A stretch of 64,000 bases of DNA from Paenibacillus dakarensis (lineage in GTDB: Bacteria; Bacillota; Bacilli; Paenibacillales; Paenibacillaceae), in assembly GCF_001373415.1 (NCBI RefSeq), contig NZ_CDSE01000084.1, positions 124,001-188,000 of the forward strand, in the 5' to 3' direction. The position numbers and the translations under genes were made by a program. The notes beneath the pieces were generated by a model. The model searched no databases. It saw only the letters and a program-made list of their open reading frames with translations, and was not told where the DNA came from. Positions 35,451 through 44,664 of the stretch are shown piece after piece (positions within the stretch are counted from its first letter, which is position 1; every line of letters starts with the position of its first letter).

Positions 35451-38183
35451 TTACCTCCAAGCGCTGATCCGCTCGGATTTAGCAACAAACATCGATGTCA
35501 GGGATTTTACTCTGGCATCGAGCAGTTTGGTGCGGCCCTCTGGAGTTCGGGTGTACACAAGCTCGGTTGGTCCGATATTCTTTCTCCACAGTCCGGCAAA
35601 GCGCTCGGCATGTTCCTTGCGGCGCCCGATCTCTTCCGGAACAGCATGGTAATCCTGCGTCTGACCGAACCATCGCCGTGATGTGCGGTATATCAGATAA
35701 CGGGGATTTTCAATTGGACCGAGCAGCTGCTGCATGGCATTCAAGAACAGCGTTTTTTCATGTGTGCTTCCATCCTTCAACCAGCATACAACCCTGCCTT
35801 CTTCCTCTTGAGTTCCGATTAGATGAATGCTTGGCGAGGGCTGGACCAGCTTCATTTCATGCAGAACGCTGTATACAATAAATCCGATCACGCCTATGCT
35901 TCGATCCAGTGTCTGATGCTTCAGCATCATTCTAACAGCCTTATAAATCCAGGGACTGGCGCAGACAGCCGCCAAGACGGCAGGAATAATGATTTTGATC
36001 CAACCGGGGGTATCCGAATACAGCAACTGAGGCGATGAAGCTATATCAAAAAAGATTTCTAAAGCCAGAACTAACGCGAAAATCAGAACCGCCTTGATCG
36101 TATAAGGATACACTACAGGTCTCGGAACACTCTTACGATCAATCTTCAACTCTTCGGTCATCGATCCCCCAATTGAAATGGCAGCGGTCCACTGCTCTTT
36201 GAGTAAATGTCTCTTCCTAGCCCTTTCTAACGTTTGAGCATTATACAATTCAATTCCTCTGTCCGACAACCGTCCCTGCGCTAAACCCATGCGCTCCATG
36301 CCGGATTCTATCGTTTCACTCGTAATAGACAAACCGACCAGGGACCTAAAACGTCTGGCAAGAGACGACATATCCTCCCCGCCGTCTGCAAGATCTGTAT
36401 CGACACAGGCCAAATGCCATATCGCTCCCGTTTTGTCCGGATTATTGCGCTGTGAACGAATCGCCCGACCCCGCATCTGATTCGACAGCATAAAGGAGCC
36501 AACGTAGGAGGCCATAATCAGCGAATTGATGCTTGGCGCATCCCAGCCTTCGCCAAGCAGCGCAGCCGTACCGACGAGAACTCGGACACTGCCTTTGTTA
36601 AAAATCTCCGTGACCCATTCGACAATGGTTGATCGATTTGAATCTCGTACCTCTATCAACACATAATTGGGATCATGAGCGATCGGCCGCTCCGTAAGCG
36701 TGATTCCGCTTTGGCTGGCCATCTCTCTCATCGAGGCTGCTGCTTCTTGAGGCAAAATCACAAGAGATCCGGTCAGAACGCCAATGGGCAACTCCCGCTT
36801 GCTTGATTCTTCTTTCTTAAGCTGTCTGCGAATCGTCTCAAAAATCGGGACAACCCCTAGGCGCTGAAGCGGCTGCTCATCCCCCGCTTGCTTCGGCATA
36901 TCTTCCTTTCGAATATAATCGGTCAGGATCACCATACGGAGCCCGTCTTCTAGCACCGACCTTTCAAAATCTAGAATCCGTTCGATTTGCTTCAGCTTTG
37001 ACACACTATGTACCAGCATCTTGTCCAGTGTTGGTGTAGACCTCAAATATAGCTTCCGCCTCTCGATCATGCCGAGCTGGCTGAGGCGTCTGCGGAGCTC
37101 TACCAGCTCCGGGCTATCGGTATCCATATGTGCGTCTTTGAACAGTATCCCGCCCAGCAGCTCTTCAAGCCATTCTTCGCTAAGATGAGGCGTATCCGAC
37201 TCCTTCACCCCCAGCAGCTTGACTGCATCCCGCCACACCGGCTGCCTTGCTGCACGCAAGTAAATGACCATGCTTGAGTAATATGCTGGAGAAGATAATA
37301 TTTCTTCCATATGGGACTCTGCATTAGTTATCCAAGGATGACCCGTGATCAGCTTTGTCATGAACGGATCCTGGATGATTTCATCTATCAACCTTGCAAC
37401 CTGCTTGCGGAACTCGCGGATCAGGGCCGCTTCATTCCTCTCGGGAGGTGTAAGCATGATGTAATCCTGATGTGGACATAATTCTCCGTGGCGGACAAGC
37501 TCCGGAACGCTTATCTCCTCATCAATCGGACCGCACAGCTCAATATAACGCTGCCACTCATTCGGGTTCACATCATAGGGTGGCGTTGCCGTCAGTGCAA
37601 TTTTGGTCGGCTGTTCCAGCAGCGAACACAAATGAACAGCGCTTTTCCACCAGGACACGCGCAAATGATGAGCCTCATCAAAAATGACGGTGTGTATCCC
37701 CAGCTTCTTCAGCTTTTTGATGGTCTCCATCGCTTCCGATGACTCTGAATACTGCTCCAATTGGTCTTCCGATACTGCCTCATCTGTATCTTCTTGAAGC
37801 TCATCCTCTTCCTCGTTCTTTTTCTCTGATGCACTTAGAACGGCATGTACAGCCTGATAAGTTGTAATTGTAACCATGGCGGGTTTATGTATAGAAGTCG
37901 ATAACCAATCCGGGGACTGGTCCGTATTCATAAATAGCTCCATAAAACGGTTTGCCCACTGCTCCTTGATTGTCAACGTTGGTGCTAATATGATCGTCGG
38001 CCGATTAATGCGAAGCATGACCTCCAGGCCCAGCACAGTTTTGCCTGAGCCCGGAGGCGCAACGAGGTGAAGATGACGGTTATGTAAATGCTCGTCCAAT
38101 CGATCCAAGATCCGCTTCTGATAGGAACGCCACGGATAACAAAATTTAATATATTCGGGAAATGCTTTCAGCTGGGTCTCTAT
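35451..38183 (-). CDS. DEAD/DEAH-box (SF2) helicase with two transmembrane segments
   Basis: About 910 residues. Motifs (numbered from ATA 38183): a YPWRSYQKRILDRL lead near 16-29, Walker A VAPPGSGKTVLG near 41-52, IILAPTLTIKEQW near 64, an acidic linker near 120-150, motif II VIFDEAHH near 166, ALTATPPY near 195, motif V VGTAALLGEGWDAP near 537, motif VI QMRGRAIRS near 569. Then two hydrophobic helices (TIKAVLIFALVLALEIFF near 695 and IKIIIPAVLAAVCASPW near 729) and a 130-residue tail. Membrane helices are unusual in such a helicase. Start: the first conventional codon is TTG 38108, but 25 further codons are open to an upstream TGA, and GAGGTG lies seven bases before ATA 38183. Function unknown; nucleic-acid translocation at the membrane is an inference. 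Confidence 0.75.
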   Translation of the reverse strand: METQLKAFPEYIKFCYPWRSYQKRILDRLDEHLHNRHLHLVAPPGSGKTVLGLEVMLRINRPTIILAPTLTIKEQWANRFMELFMNTDQSPDWLSTSIHKPAMVTITTYQAVHAVLSASEKKNEEEDELQEDTDEAVSEDQLEQYSESSEAMETIKKLKKLGIHTVIFDEAHHLRVSWWKSAVHLCSLLEQPTKIALTATPPYDVNPNEWQRYIELCGPIDEEISVPELVRHGELCPHQDYIMLTPPERNEAALIREFRKQVARLIDEIIQDPFMTKLITGHPWITNAESHMEEILSSPAYYSSMVIYLRAARQPVWRDAVKLLGVKESDTPHLSEEWLEELLGGILFKDAHMDTDSPELVELRRRLSQLGMIERRKLYLRSTPTLDKMLVHSVSKLKQIERILDFERSVLEDGLRMVILTDYIRKEDMPKQAGDEQPLQRLGVVPIFETIRRQLKKEESSKRELPIGVLTGSLVILPQEAAASMREMASQSGITLTERPIAHDPNYVLIEVRDSNRSTIVEWVTEIFNKGSVRVLVGTAALLGEGWDAPSINSLIMASYVGSFMLSNQMRGRAIRSQRNNPDKTGAIWHLACVDTDLADGGEDMSSLARRFRSLVGLSITSETIESGMERMGLAQGRLSDRGIELYNAQTLERARKRHLLKEQWTAAISIGGSMTEELKIDRKSVPRPVVYPYTIKAVLIFALVLALEIFFDIASSPQLLYSDTPGWIKIIIPAVLAAVCASPWIYKAVRMMLKHQTLDRSIGVIGFIVYSVLHEMKLVQPSPSIHLIGTQEEEGRVVCWLKDGSTHEKTLFLNAMQQLLGPIENPRYLIYRTSRRWFGQTQDYHAVPEEIGRRKEHAERFAGLWRKNIGPTELVYTRTPEGRTKLLDARVKSLTSMFVAKSERISAWR

Positions 38184-38274
38184 GGCAGTTCACCTCACTT
38201 CAATTCATTCTCATGATTAATTCTATTAACTTTATACTTTAGAGTTTACTATAGTTACCCTAAAAGTATACGGT

Positions 38275-39461
38275 TCAGGAGTTATTCTTACGGTTACTTC
38301 CACTTCTCTTCCATTCGCATCTCATCTCCAAGCATCCATCTTTGAGCCTGGCAGTCAATCGCCCATTCATCTTTAACAGAGACTATAAGCAATGGACAGC
38401 CCCAAGCCAGTCCTTCGACTGGATCTTGAACTATCCGCTGTATAGAAGCGATCAAACAGTTTGTCTATGTCTTGTTCGCTCAAGTTGTCTGCTTCATTCT
38501 TGAAGATAAGCACTATGTTCCCCTCATTCTCCTTCAAGCTAATCGTAACGGTGCCTGTCGAGTGACGGATCACATTGTTGATTAGATTTTCGAATACACG
38601 TTTGACTGCTGACGAATCTACGTCAGCAAACAGTAACTCATCCGTTATTTGTAGGTCAGGTTCTATTTGTTTCTCAATAAATTGATCATAGAAACCGGTC
38701 AGCACTTCCCACAATAATGCATTTATTTACGTTGGTTCAAGATTAAGGTGATACTCTGCAGACTGCACAAGAGACAACTCGAAGAATTCATGGATTAATG
38801 TATGTAATCGATCAGCAGTGACTCTGATAATAGACAAATACTCCTGTCGTTTCTCATCCGTGACAGAACTGACTTCTAATAATTTGGTATACCCGATTAT
38901 AGCTGTTAGCGGAGTTCTCAAATCATGGGACATATTTGCGATCGCTTGTCTCAATTCGTGATCACTGCGTATTCGATCCCTGTCCGTCTGGACCACATCG
39001 GAACCGTTAACCGTCACCGCCTTCGTATCGCTATCCAACTGAATGTCCTTGTACGTCAATTGATGGATCAGATTTGGCGCTGCTGGACGTCTATATCTGC
39101 CGAGATGGATGTCGATTCTGGCTGCTACCTCTTCCACGTCAAAAGGCTTTGTAATGTAGTCGTCCGCTCCCATTCTCAGAACGGCGACTTTGGACTGCTG
39201 CTCGTTTATAGCTGATATAATGATAACCGGCATTTGCCGATCCGGTCCTAACTTCCGAAGGATTTCTTCCCCGCCAAGACCGGGAAGCATCAGATCGAGT
39301 AATAGCATGCTCTACTCCTGATCACTTGCCAAATACAACAAAGCTTCTGTACCGGAAAAAACCGGCTGAGGTACGTATCCGCTATTGGTTATGATTTCGC
39401 ATAATAATTGATTGATTTCATTATCATCTTCGATAACCAATATCTTTATTGTTGCACCCAT
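38275..39461 (-). pseudogene. Decayed VanR/VanS-like two-component pair, response regulator and kinase fused by deletion
   Basis: From ATG 39461 (GGAG upstream) the frame reads MGATIKILVIEDDNEINQLL, a receiver N-terminus. An in-frame TAG follows near 39311-39313, then LLLDLMLPGLGGEE, VIIISAINEQQ and GADDYITKPFDVEEVAARID. The DNA-binding domain is reached (YKDIQLDSDTKAVTVNG), but after about 20 residues the sequence switches into a histidine kinase: ANMSHDLRTPLTAIIGYTKL. An in-frame TAA (38727-38729) precedes the ATPase part (VFENLINNVIRHSTG, DRFYTADSSRS, GLGLSIAYS). A frameshift near 38375 shifts the tail (KMNGRLTARLKDG) out of frame. The kinase sensor region and most of the wHTH are gone. 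Four lesions make it non-functional. Confidence 0.85.
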
Positions 39462-39660
39462 TGCATTCACTCCATTGTCCAAGGATCTTCCCTTTCGACA
39501 TGCACGTTTCTCTGTGAACCTTCGTAAATCATGTCGTATGAAGAGTATTCGTGAAATGATTGAACGATCCTGCCCTTCCCTGGGTTTTTAGGACTTATCT
39601 CACATATACTCACTCATTCGCAGGACCTCGTTACCTTGGGAAACCGATATGTACCTGAAG

Positions 39661-39707
39661 AAAAAACGACGGTCCAAGACTAGATCTTAATGTCTTAGAC
39701 TGCCGCT
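39661..39707 (-). terminator. Intrinsic terminator of the RibD-like reductase gene
   Basis: An imperfect hairpin (CGGTCCAAGAC with GTCTTAGACTGCCG) followed on the minus strand by six T, about 45 bp after the stop at 39751. Confidence 0.55.
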
Positions 39708-39750
39708 GTTCATACGAAACACGCGATTATTTCACTTGGAAACTGTGATA

Positions 39751-40308
39751 TTATTCGTTCGCATCTAAATGATAAATGAGTTGTACAACGCCTGAGGAGA
39801 ACGATTTAGAATCAGCCAGTTTTAAATTTATTCTTTGTTTTATATCCACAAACAGCGGTTTCCCTTCTCCCAATACTACAGGATGAACCGATAGTCTAAA
39901 TTCATCAACAAGTCCTAAGTTAATAAAAGTTGTAATAAGACTCGCCCCACCATACAGCCAAATGTCTTTACCAGGCTTGTTCTTTAATTTATTAACTTCT
40001 TCAAGAATATGATCATTTATAAATGTTGCTTTATCGTTTGTCCCTTTTTGTGTCCTAGAAAACACATATTTCTCTTTACTATGAATCAATTCCCAAAACT
40101 CTTTTTCCGAATCCGGTTGTGCCATATCTGGCGTGTATTGTCCCCATGCATCATAGCTTTTTCTGCCATATAAAATCGTATCAATTTGATTAAGGAAATT
40201 AGTAAACCCCATCTCCGGGTCCATAATGCACCAATCCACTTCACCATTCTTCCCTTCAATATAACCGTCTAAAGTAACTGCTAAATCTAAAATTACACTT
40301 CGTTTCAT
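39751..40308 (-). CDS. Dihydrofolate reductase-family protein (RibD C-terminal domain)
   Basis: A 185-residue NADPH-dependent reductase-fold protein of the RibD_C/YwjB-YyaP type. Conserved parts: ILDLAVTLDGYIEGKNGEVD at the N-terminus, TILYGRKSYDAW near 43, KDIWLYGGASLITTFINLGL near 113 (nucleotide-binding Gly-Gly) and VDEFRLSVHPVVLGEGKPLF near 135. Members are common single genes in Bacillales with unknown substrate; they are not true folate reductases or riboflavin enzymes by themselves. The ATG has AAAGGGG upstream. Transcribed alone. Confidence 0.87.
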   Translation of the reverse strand: MKRSVILDLAVTLDGYIEGKNGEVDWCIMDPEMGFTNFLNQIDTILYGRKSYDAWGQYTPDMAQPDSEKEFWELIHSKEKYVFSRTQKGTNDKATFINDHILEEVNKLKNKPGKDIWLYGGASLITTFINLGLVDEFRLSVHPVVLGEGKPLFVDIKQRINLKLADSKSFSSGVVQLIYHLDANE

Positions 40309-40427
40309 GATTTATTTCCCCTTTCATTAATCTACTGCACCCATTATAGCTCTTAAATATGTCACCATATGTCATATTAATAAAAACAGGGTCATCCATT
40401 TAACACATGATCTAATTGTATAAAACA

Positions 40428-40450
40428 AAAAGGCCGTAAATTATACGGCA
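40428..40450 (-). terminator. Intrinsic terminator of the L,D-transpeptidase gene
   Basis: GCCGTA and TACGGC form a short stem 15 bp after the stop; the minus strand then runs into five T. Confidence 0.6.
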
Positions 40451-40464
40451 CTTTCATATACCTA

Positions 40465-41136
40465 CTATTCAATCAACCCTAACTCTTCATATACTTTTCT
40501 AGAAACAACACCATTAGGAATAAGGTGATGATCCCGCTGGTATCTCTTAAGTGAGTCGGTTGTATTAAAGCCGAACTTCCCGTCACATTTCCCTTTGTAA
40601 TATCCTGCGCTTTTTAGCCGGGACTGAATAAGCTGCACATCTCCGCCAACATCCCCTTCAGCTAAATCCCTCGGGTTTTGATAAATTTCTCCAAGCACAT
40701 GGCCGTAAATCGTTACTTTAGTTCCAACCGGAACTAATTTGTACAATTCGATGACATCCTTATTATGCATCCGAATACAACCATGGCTAAGATGTTGACC
40801 AATTGAAAAGGGTTTATTCGTACCATGGATTCCATAATTGCCCCATGGTACATTTAATCCTATCCAACGAGGTCCGAATGCGGGTCCCCAATTCGTTCCT
40901 TTATATTCAACTTTATAATCTCCGACCGGAGTTGGTGTTGATGGATTGCCAACGGATACGGAATAGCTCTTAATGACTTGCCCCTGTTCTCTTACAAGTA
41001 ATTTGTGACGTTCAGGGTAAATTTCAATCTCAAGATTGCTATGATCTTGTATAATTGGCAAGGCAGGAGCGGTTAAATGAAACACACCTAGCATAGCCAA
41101 GAGAATTAGCAAAAAATTATGATTTGTTGGGATCAT
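40465..41136 (-). CDS. L,D-transpeptidase (YkuD) with C-terminal peptidoglycan-binding domain
   Basis: A 223-residue exported enzyme. A hydrophobic N-terminus (NFLLILLAMLGVFHL) serves as signal peptide or anchor. The YkuD domain (about 35-150) carries the catalytic signature: GIHGTN near 103 and SIGQHLSHGCIRMHNKD near 110-127, with the nucleophile Cys and the partner His. Residues 160-220 form a PG_binding_1 domain (GDVQLIQSRLKSAGYY then GKFGFNTTDSLKRYQRDHHL). It would form 3-3 cross-links or attach proteins in the cell wall. The domain order (catalytic then binding) is the reverse of B. subtilis YkuD. No ribosome site stands out beyond CACGGTG before the ATG. Confidence 0.88.
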   Translation of the reverse strand: MIPTNHNFLLILLAMLGVFHLTAPALPIIQDHSNLEIEIYPERHKLLVREQGQVIKSYSVSVGNPSTPTPVGDYKVEYKGTNWGPAFGPRWIGLNVPWGNYGIHGTNKPFSIGQHLSHGCIRMHNKDVIELYKLVPVGTKVTIYGHVLGEIYQNPRDLAEGDVGGDVQLIQSRLKSAGYYKGKCDGKFGFNTTDSLKRYQRDHHLIPNGVVSRKVYEELGLIE

Positions 41137-41251
41137 GTGTTTTCACCGTGTTTAGTTATTTTCATTTGACAAACATCTTTAATATTTAGTCAATTACAAC
41201 TTTTTATACAGACTGTTGATTTGATTCCTCCTTTCTTACGTGATCACAAAC

Positions 41252-41292
41252 AAAAAGATGACATCCAAGTCACCCCTTGGCGTCATCTTTGT
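41252..41292 (-). terminator. Intrinsic terminator of the GH4 gene
   Basis: AAAGATGAC (41254-41262) pairs with GTCATCTTT (41282-41290), with an inner CCAAG/CTTGG extension, then a T-run on the minus strand, just after the stop at 41312. Confidence 0.75.
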
Positions 41293-41311
41293 TCTGCTGC
41301 TATATAGATAA

Positions 41312-42610
41312 TTATTTGAACTTTGGAAGCCAGTCGCCGTGCGCTTCAATCAGATCGTCACAGAGAGCTGCGATATCATCCAAGGACAGCTCTGCAGACG
41401 TGTGCGGATCAAGCATGGCCGCATGATAGATATGTTCCTTCTTGCCCGTTACGGCAGCTTCGATAGTAAGCAGCTGGGTGTTGATATTGGTCCGGTTCAA
41501 TGCAGCCAGCTGAGGAGGTAAATCTCCAACATAGGTCGGTGTGATTCCTGAACGATCGACGAGACAAGGCACCTCGACACACGCTTCCTTCGGCAAGTTC
41601 GTAATAAGGCCCGTATTCATCACATTACCGCCGATTTTGTAAGGAATGTTTGTTTCGATTGCTTCGATAATATAGGAGGCATACTCCTTGGAACGCTTAT
41701 GCTCAATGTTCTCGCTTGCGAAGATTTTCTCGCGCATTTCCTTCCAGCCATTGATCTGATTAACACAACGGCGCGGATACTCATCCAGCGGGATATTATA
41801 TTTCTCAATCAATTCCGGATAATTCTTCTTAATGAAATACGGATGATATTCTGCATTATGCTCAGAGGATTCGGTCACGTAATAACCAAAACGCAGCATC
41901 AGCTCGAACCGCACCATATCATGATGCTTTTCCTTTTGCTTCTCGGCCGCGCGGCGCTTGATTTCCGGATACAGGTCTTTCCCGTCCTTCTTCACTTCGA
42001 GCAGCCAGGCCATATGGTTGATACCAGCGATTTTTGATTCCACACCTGTAGGGTCCATATCCAGCGACTCGAACAGACGGGGCACACAAACTTGAACGCT
42101 GTGGCAAAGCCCCACTGTCTTAATCCCGCCAACCGTATTCATAACGTTCGTCAGAACGGCCATCGGATTCGTATAGTTGAGGAACAAAGCGTCCGGACAA
42201 ACCTCCTGCATGTCTTTGGCAAAATCCAGCATTACGGGAATGGTGCGCAGATTGCGGAAAATACCGCCGATTCCCAGCGTGTCGGCTATCGTTTGGCGCA
42301 AGCCATACTTTTTCGGGATTTCAAAATCTGTAATCGTACACGGATCATAGCCGCCCACTTGAATCGCATTGATGACGTACCTGGATCCTCTCAACGCTTC
42401 TTTGCGATCGGTATATGCTTTAATGACACAAGTGCTGCCGAGGGTAGCTTTGATGCTGTTCAAAAGGCGTTCAGAATCCTGCAGCCGTTCGTGATCGATA
42501 TCGAACAAGGCAAGCTCAAAGCCTTGCAAGGCCGGCGTTGTCATGATGTCACCCAATACATTTTTAACAAAGACCGTACTTCCCGCACCTATAAACGTAA
42601 TTTTCGACAT
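41312..42610 (-). CDS. melA: GH4 alpha-galactosidase
   Basis: A 432-residue NAD- and Mn-dependent glycosidase of family 4, best matching MelA-type alpha-galactosidases. The N-terminal Rossmann motif FIGAGSTVFVKNVLGD is followed by NAIQVGGYDPCTITDFEIP near 92, FLNYTNPMAVLTN near 147, the metal Cys/His region VGLCHSVQVC near 170 and AGINHMAWLLEV near 198 (catalytic and metal residues), and HNAEYHPYF near 257. The ATG at 42610 is preceded by AGAGGTG; a GTG nine bases upstream is less likely. An AraC regulator is divergent 175 bp away and probably activates it. No melibiose transporter is adjacent. Confidence 0.88.
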   Translation of the reverse strand: MSKITFIGAGSTVFVKNVLGDIMTTPALQGFELALFDIDHERLQDSERLLNSIKATLGSTCVIKAYTDRKEALRGSRYVINAIQVGGYDPCTITDFEIPKKYGLRQTIADTLGIGGIFRNLRTIPVMLDFAKDMQEVCPDALFLNYTNPMAVLTNVMNTVGGIKTVGLCHSVQVCVPRLFESLDMDPTGVESKIAGINHMAWLLEVKKDGKDLYPEIKRRAAEKQKEKHHDMVRFELMLRFGYYVTESSEHNAEYHPYFIKKNYPELIEKYNIPLDEYPRRCVNQINGWKEMREKIFASENIEHKRSKEYASYIIEAIETNIPYKIGGNVMNTGLITNLPKEACVEVPCLVDRSGITPTYVGDLPPQLAALNRTNINTQLLTIEAAVTGKKEHIYHAAMLDPHTSAELSLDDIAALCDDLIEAHGDWLPKFK

Positions 42611-42784
42611 GAAAAACACCTCTTTCTTCTAAGTAATAGAATGGCTAGATCTTCTCCTTAACTATACTTCCCCCCCTGCTCAGAGGACATAGAAAAAAGC
42701 TGGTTTTGCATGTCATAATCCCATTTTATCTTTTCTGATATAATATAATGAATAATAGATAAAAACATAAGGGAGACCCGGTTT

Positions 42785-43609
42785 ATGGAGATATTTAATA
42801 CTACATTTTCTGCACTTCAGGGGCAGATCGATCTGAGCTTACTGTTTTTCGGCATGGAAAAATGCGAGCCCGGTCACAACTGGGGCCCTGGATTGCGGAA
42901 TACATATATTCTGCATTACATCCATAGTGGGCGTGGTGTATTTCGTACCAAGGAATCGGTTTATGAGCTTGAAGCAGGACAGGGATTTGTCATCATGCCG
43001 GATACGCTTGTTCACTACACAGCAGACGAAACCGACCCTTGGGTTTATTCTTGGGTCGGTTTCAAGGGTGTAAATGTCAAGCCACTGCTTCAGCAGGCTC
43101 ATATCGATATGAAGCGGCCTATATTTACAGTGTATCCTGCACACAGTTTGGATTACTTTTTTGAAGAGCTGGAATCTACATTTGGTACTCGTGGCAGTGA
43201 TGTGCGCGGCTTGAGTATTCTCTATCGCATTATGGCCGATATCATCAGTTCCTCACCAGAGATTCATCCAGGACGAAAGACAACCCATTCCCATGAAGAT
43301 TACATTCAAAAATCTATTCAATACATTGAAAGCAGCTACAGCCAAAAAATCACCGTGCTTGATATTGCCCGTTTCATCGGTCTGGATCGGAGCTATTTGT
43401 CCGGTTTGTTTAAGGAGCGGTTCGGGTTATCACTTCAAGCCTTTCTTCTGGAGTATCGGATGAGCCGTGCCTCGGAGCTGCTGCAGAACCCGGAGCTTTC
43501 GGTCAGTGATGTCTCCCGCTCTGTAGGCTATACCGACCCTTTCTTATTCTCAAAAATGTTCAAGAAAACCGTTGGCATGGCTCCAAATGTATTCAGAAGC
43601 AAGCTGTAG
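42785..43609 (+). CDS. AraC-family transcriptional regulator
   Basis: A 274-residue regulator with an N-terminal cupin-like sugar-sensing domain (ILHYIHSGRGVFRTKESVYEL, GFVIMPDTLVHYTADE) and a C-terminal AraC DNA-binding pair: KITVLDIARFIGLDRSYLSG with LFKERFGLSLQAFL near 190-225, and SVSDVSRSVGYTDPFLFSKM with FKKTVGMAPNVF near 240-270. It is divergent from the GH4 alpha-galactosidase gene and very likely its activator in response to a galactoside. The ATG has AAGGGAG ten bases upstream. A GGCCGCTAA/TTAGCGGCC hairpin at 43628-43646 may end the transcript. Confidence 0.88.
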   Translation: MEIFNTTFSALQGQIDLSLLFFGMEKCEPGHNWGPGLRNTYILHYIHSGRGVFRTKESVYELEAGQGFVIMPDTLVHYTADETDPWVYSWVGFKGVNVKPLLQQAHIDMKRPIFTVYPAHSLDYFFEELESTFGTRGSDVRGLSILYRIMADIISSSPEIHPGRKTTHSHEDYIQKSIQYIESSYSQKITVLDIARFIGLDRSYLSGLFKERFGLSLQAFLLEYRMSRASELLQNPELSVSDVSRSVGYTDPFLFSKMFKKTVGMAPNVFRSKL

Positions 43610-43659
43610 GTATTCACATGTGCTTTAGGCCGCTAATTTAGCGGCCCATTAAATTAGAG

Positions 43660-43975
43660 CTATGCCTTTCTTCTAACCGGGATCCCGTTTAACAGAGAAC
43701 CTGCAGGTCTGCCTACAGCTTTGTTAATCCGATCATGTGTACCATTTCTCCAGATTTCTTCCACGAATTCCGGTATCTCCGTGAATGGGTCTTTCTTGAT
43801 GATGGTTTCCCCTTTAATTTGAATTTGAAAAGAGATTCGAGAAAACGCTTTGAATCCTCTGAAAATGATACTTCGATGACATTGCTCCCTTTGCGATATC
43901 GTCGATTTCAATGTGCATTTGCAGATGCTCTTCCACGTAATCAATTGCTTTCTGAAGCAATCTAAGCGGCTCCAC
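43660..43975 (-). pseudogene. AraC-family regulator remnant with effector-binding-like C-terminus, internal deletion
   Basis: From GTG 43975 (AAGGAG eight bases upstream) the minus strand reads VEPLRLLQKAIDYVEEHLQM and HIEIDDIAKGAMSSKYHFQR, the first helix-turn-helix of an AraC regulator. The frame then changes and continues with RISFQIQIKGETIIKKDPFT and EIPEFVEEIWRNGTHDRINK then AVGRPAGSLLNGI, which looks like a C-terminal sensing domain. The second HTH and most of the linker (several hundred bases) are missing. Non-functional. Confidence 0.65.
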
Positions 43976-44145
43976 TAGCTCTCATCTCCTTTCATTTTCA
44001 GTTTAGAAGAAATGTTGAATCGATTCCTGTTCGTACGTGCATAGTTCTGTCTAAAAAACTTACCGCATAATAGCATCGTTACTGGTACAATTAACCCAAT
44101 AGGATTAAAATGGTATCTCTGTATAAACGTCTGGGAGGAATAAGC

Positions 44146-44568
44146 TTGAATGATTTTGGGGAACTCCTGTATGCCGGTAAGACCGACACCAACAAGAATG
44201 GGATCGTATTTATTCTTTTGGGAATCCTGGCCATTGTCGGCGCAAATTTTATCTATGCAAAAACGATGTTAATGGTAATAGGAGGCGTGTTAATACTCGT
44301 CGGATTATACCTGCTTCTATTTAAACGAAGCGAAAAATTCTCAATCTATGAAAACACGATTGTTTTGACTTTAAAGGGGCAGGAATTTTCAATTCCAAAA
44401 GAACAGATTAGCCATATCGAATATGAGGAAATAAAAGTAAGAAGAAGTCCGGTCGTGAATTATTATCCCGTACTTATCTTAAATGATCAGAGAAGAGTGT
44501 TAATTAATAGGCCTTTCAATTCCATAATCAATCAAGATTTAAAGAAAGTAATCGAGTCATACCTTTAG
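44146..44568 (+). CDS. Small membrane protein of unknown function
   Basis: A 140-residue protein. TTG at 44146 has GGGAGG seven bases upstream; the frame is open to 44110 but no site precedes that start. Two hydrophobic segments near 22-60 (GIVFILLGILAIVGANFIYA and LMVIGGVLILVGLYLLLF) are followed by a ~75-residue soluble part (YENTIVLTLKGQEFSIPKEQ, ISHIEYEEIKVRR) that resembles a PH-like beta-rich tail. No family name can be given with confidence. It stands alone and ends at a hairpin. Confidence 0.65.
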   Translation: MNDFGELLYAGKTDTNKNGIVFILLGILAIVGANFIYAKTMLMVIGGVLILVGLYLLLFKRSEKFSIYENTIVLTLKGQEFSIPKEQISHIEYEEIKVRRSPVVNYYPVLILNDQRRVLINRPFNSIINQDLKKVIESYL

Positions 44569-44606
44569 CTTAATGAAAACATAGTTAGATACATATCTAA
44601 TCTGTA

Positions 44607-44664
44607 AATCGGCTCATTTCTTTGCCCTTGATTCGGGACAAGACATGAGCCGATTCAGTGTTTT
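44607..44664 (+). terminator. Intrinsic terminator after the small membrane protein gene
   Basis: AATCGGCTCAT (44607-44617) pairs exactly with ATGAGCCGATT (44645-44655), followed by CAGTGTTTTG. The loop is 27 bases. Confidence 0.6.

Noticed and set aside
35316..35881. Plus-strand frames of 121 and 128 codons at the end of the helicase gene
   Set aside because: They overlap the helicase coding strand and its terminator; no similarity or start signal.
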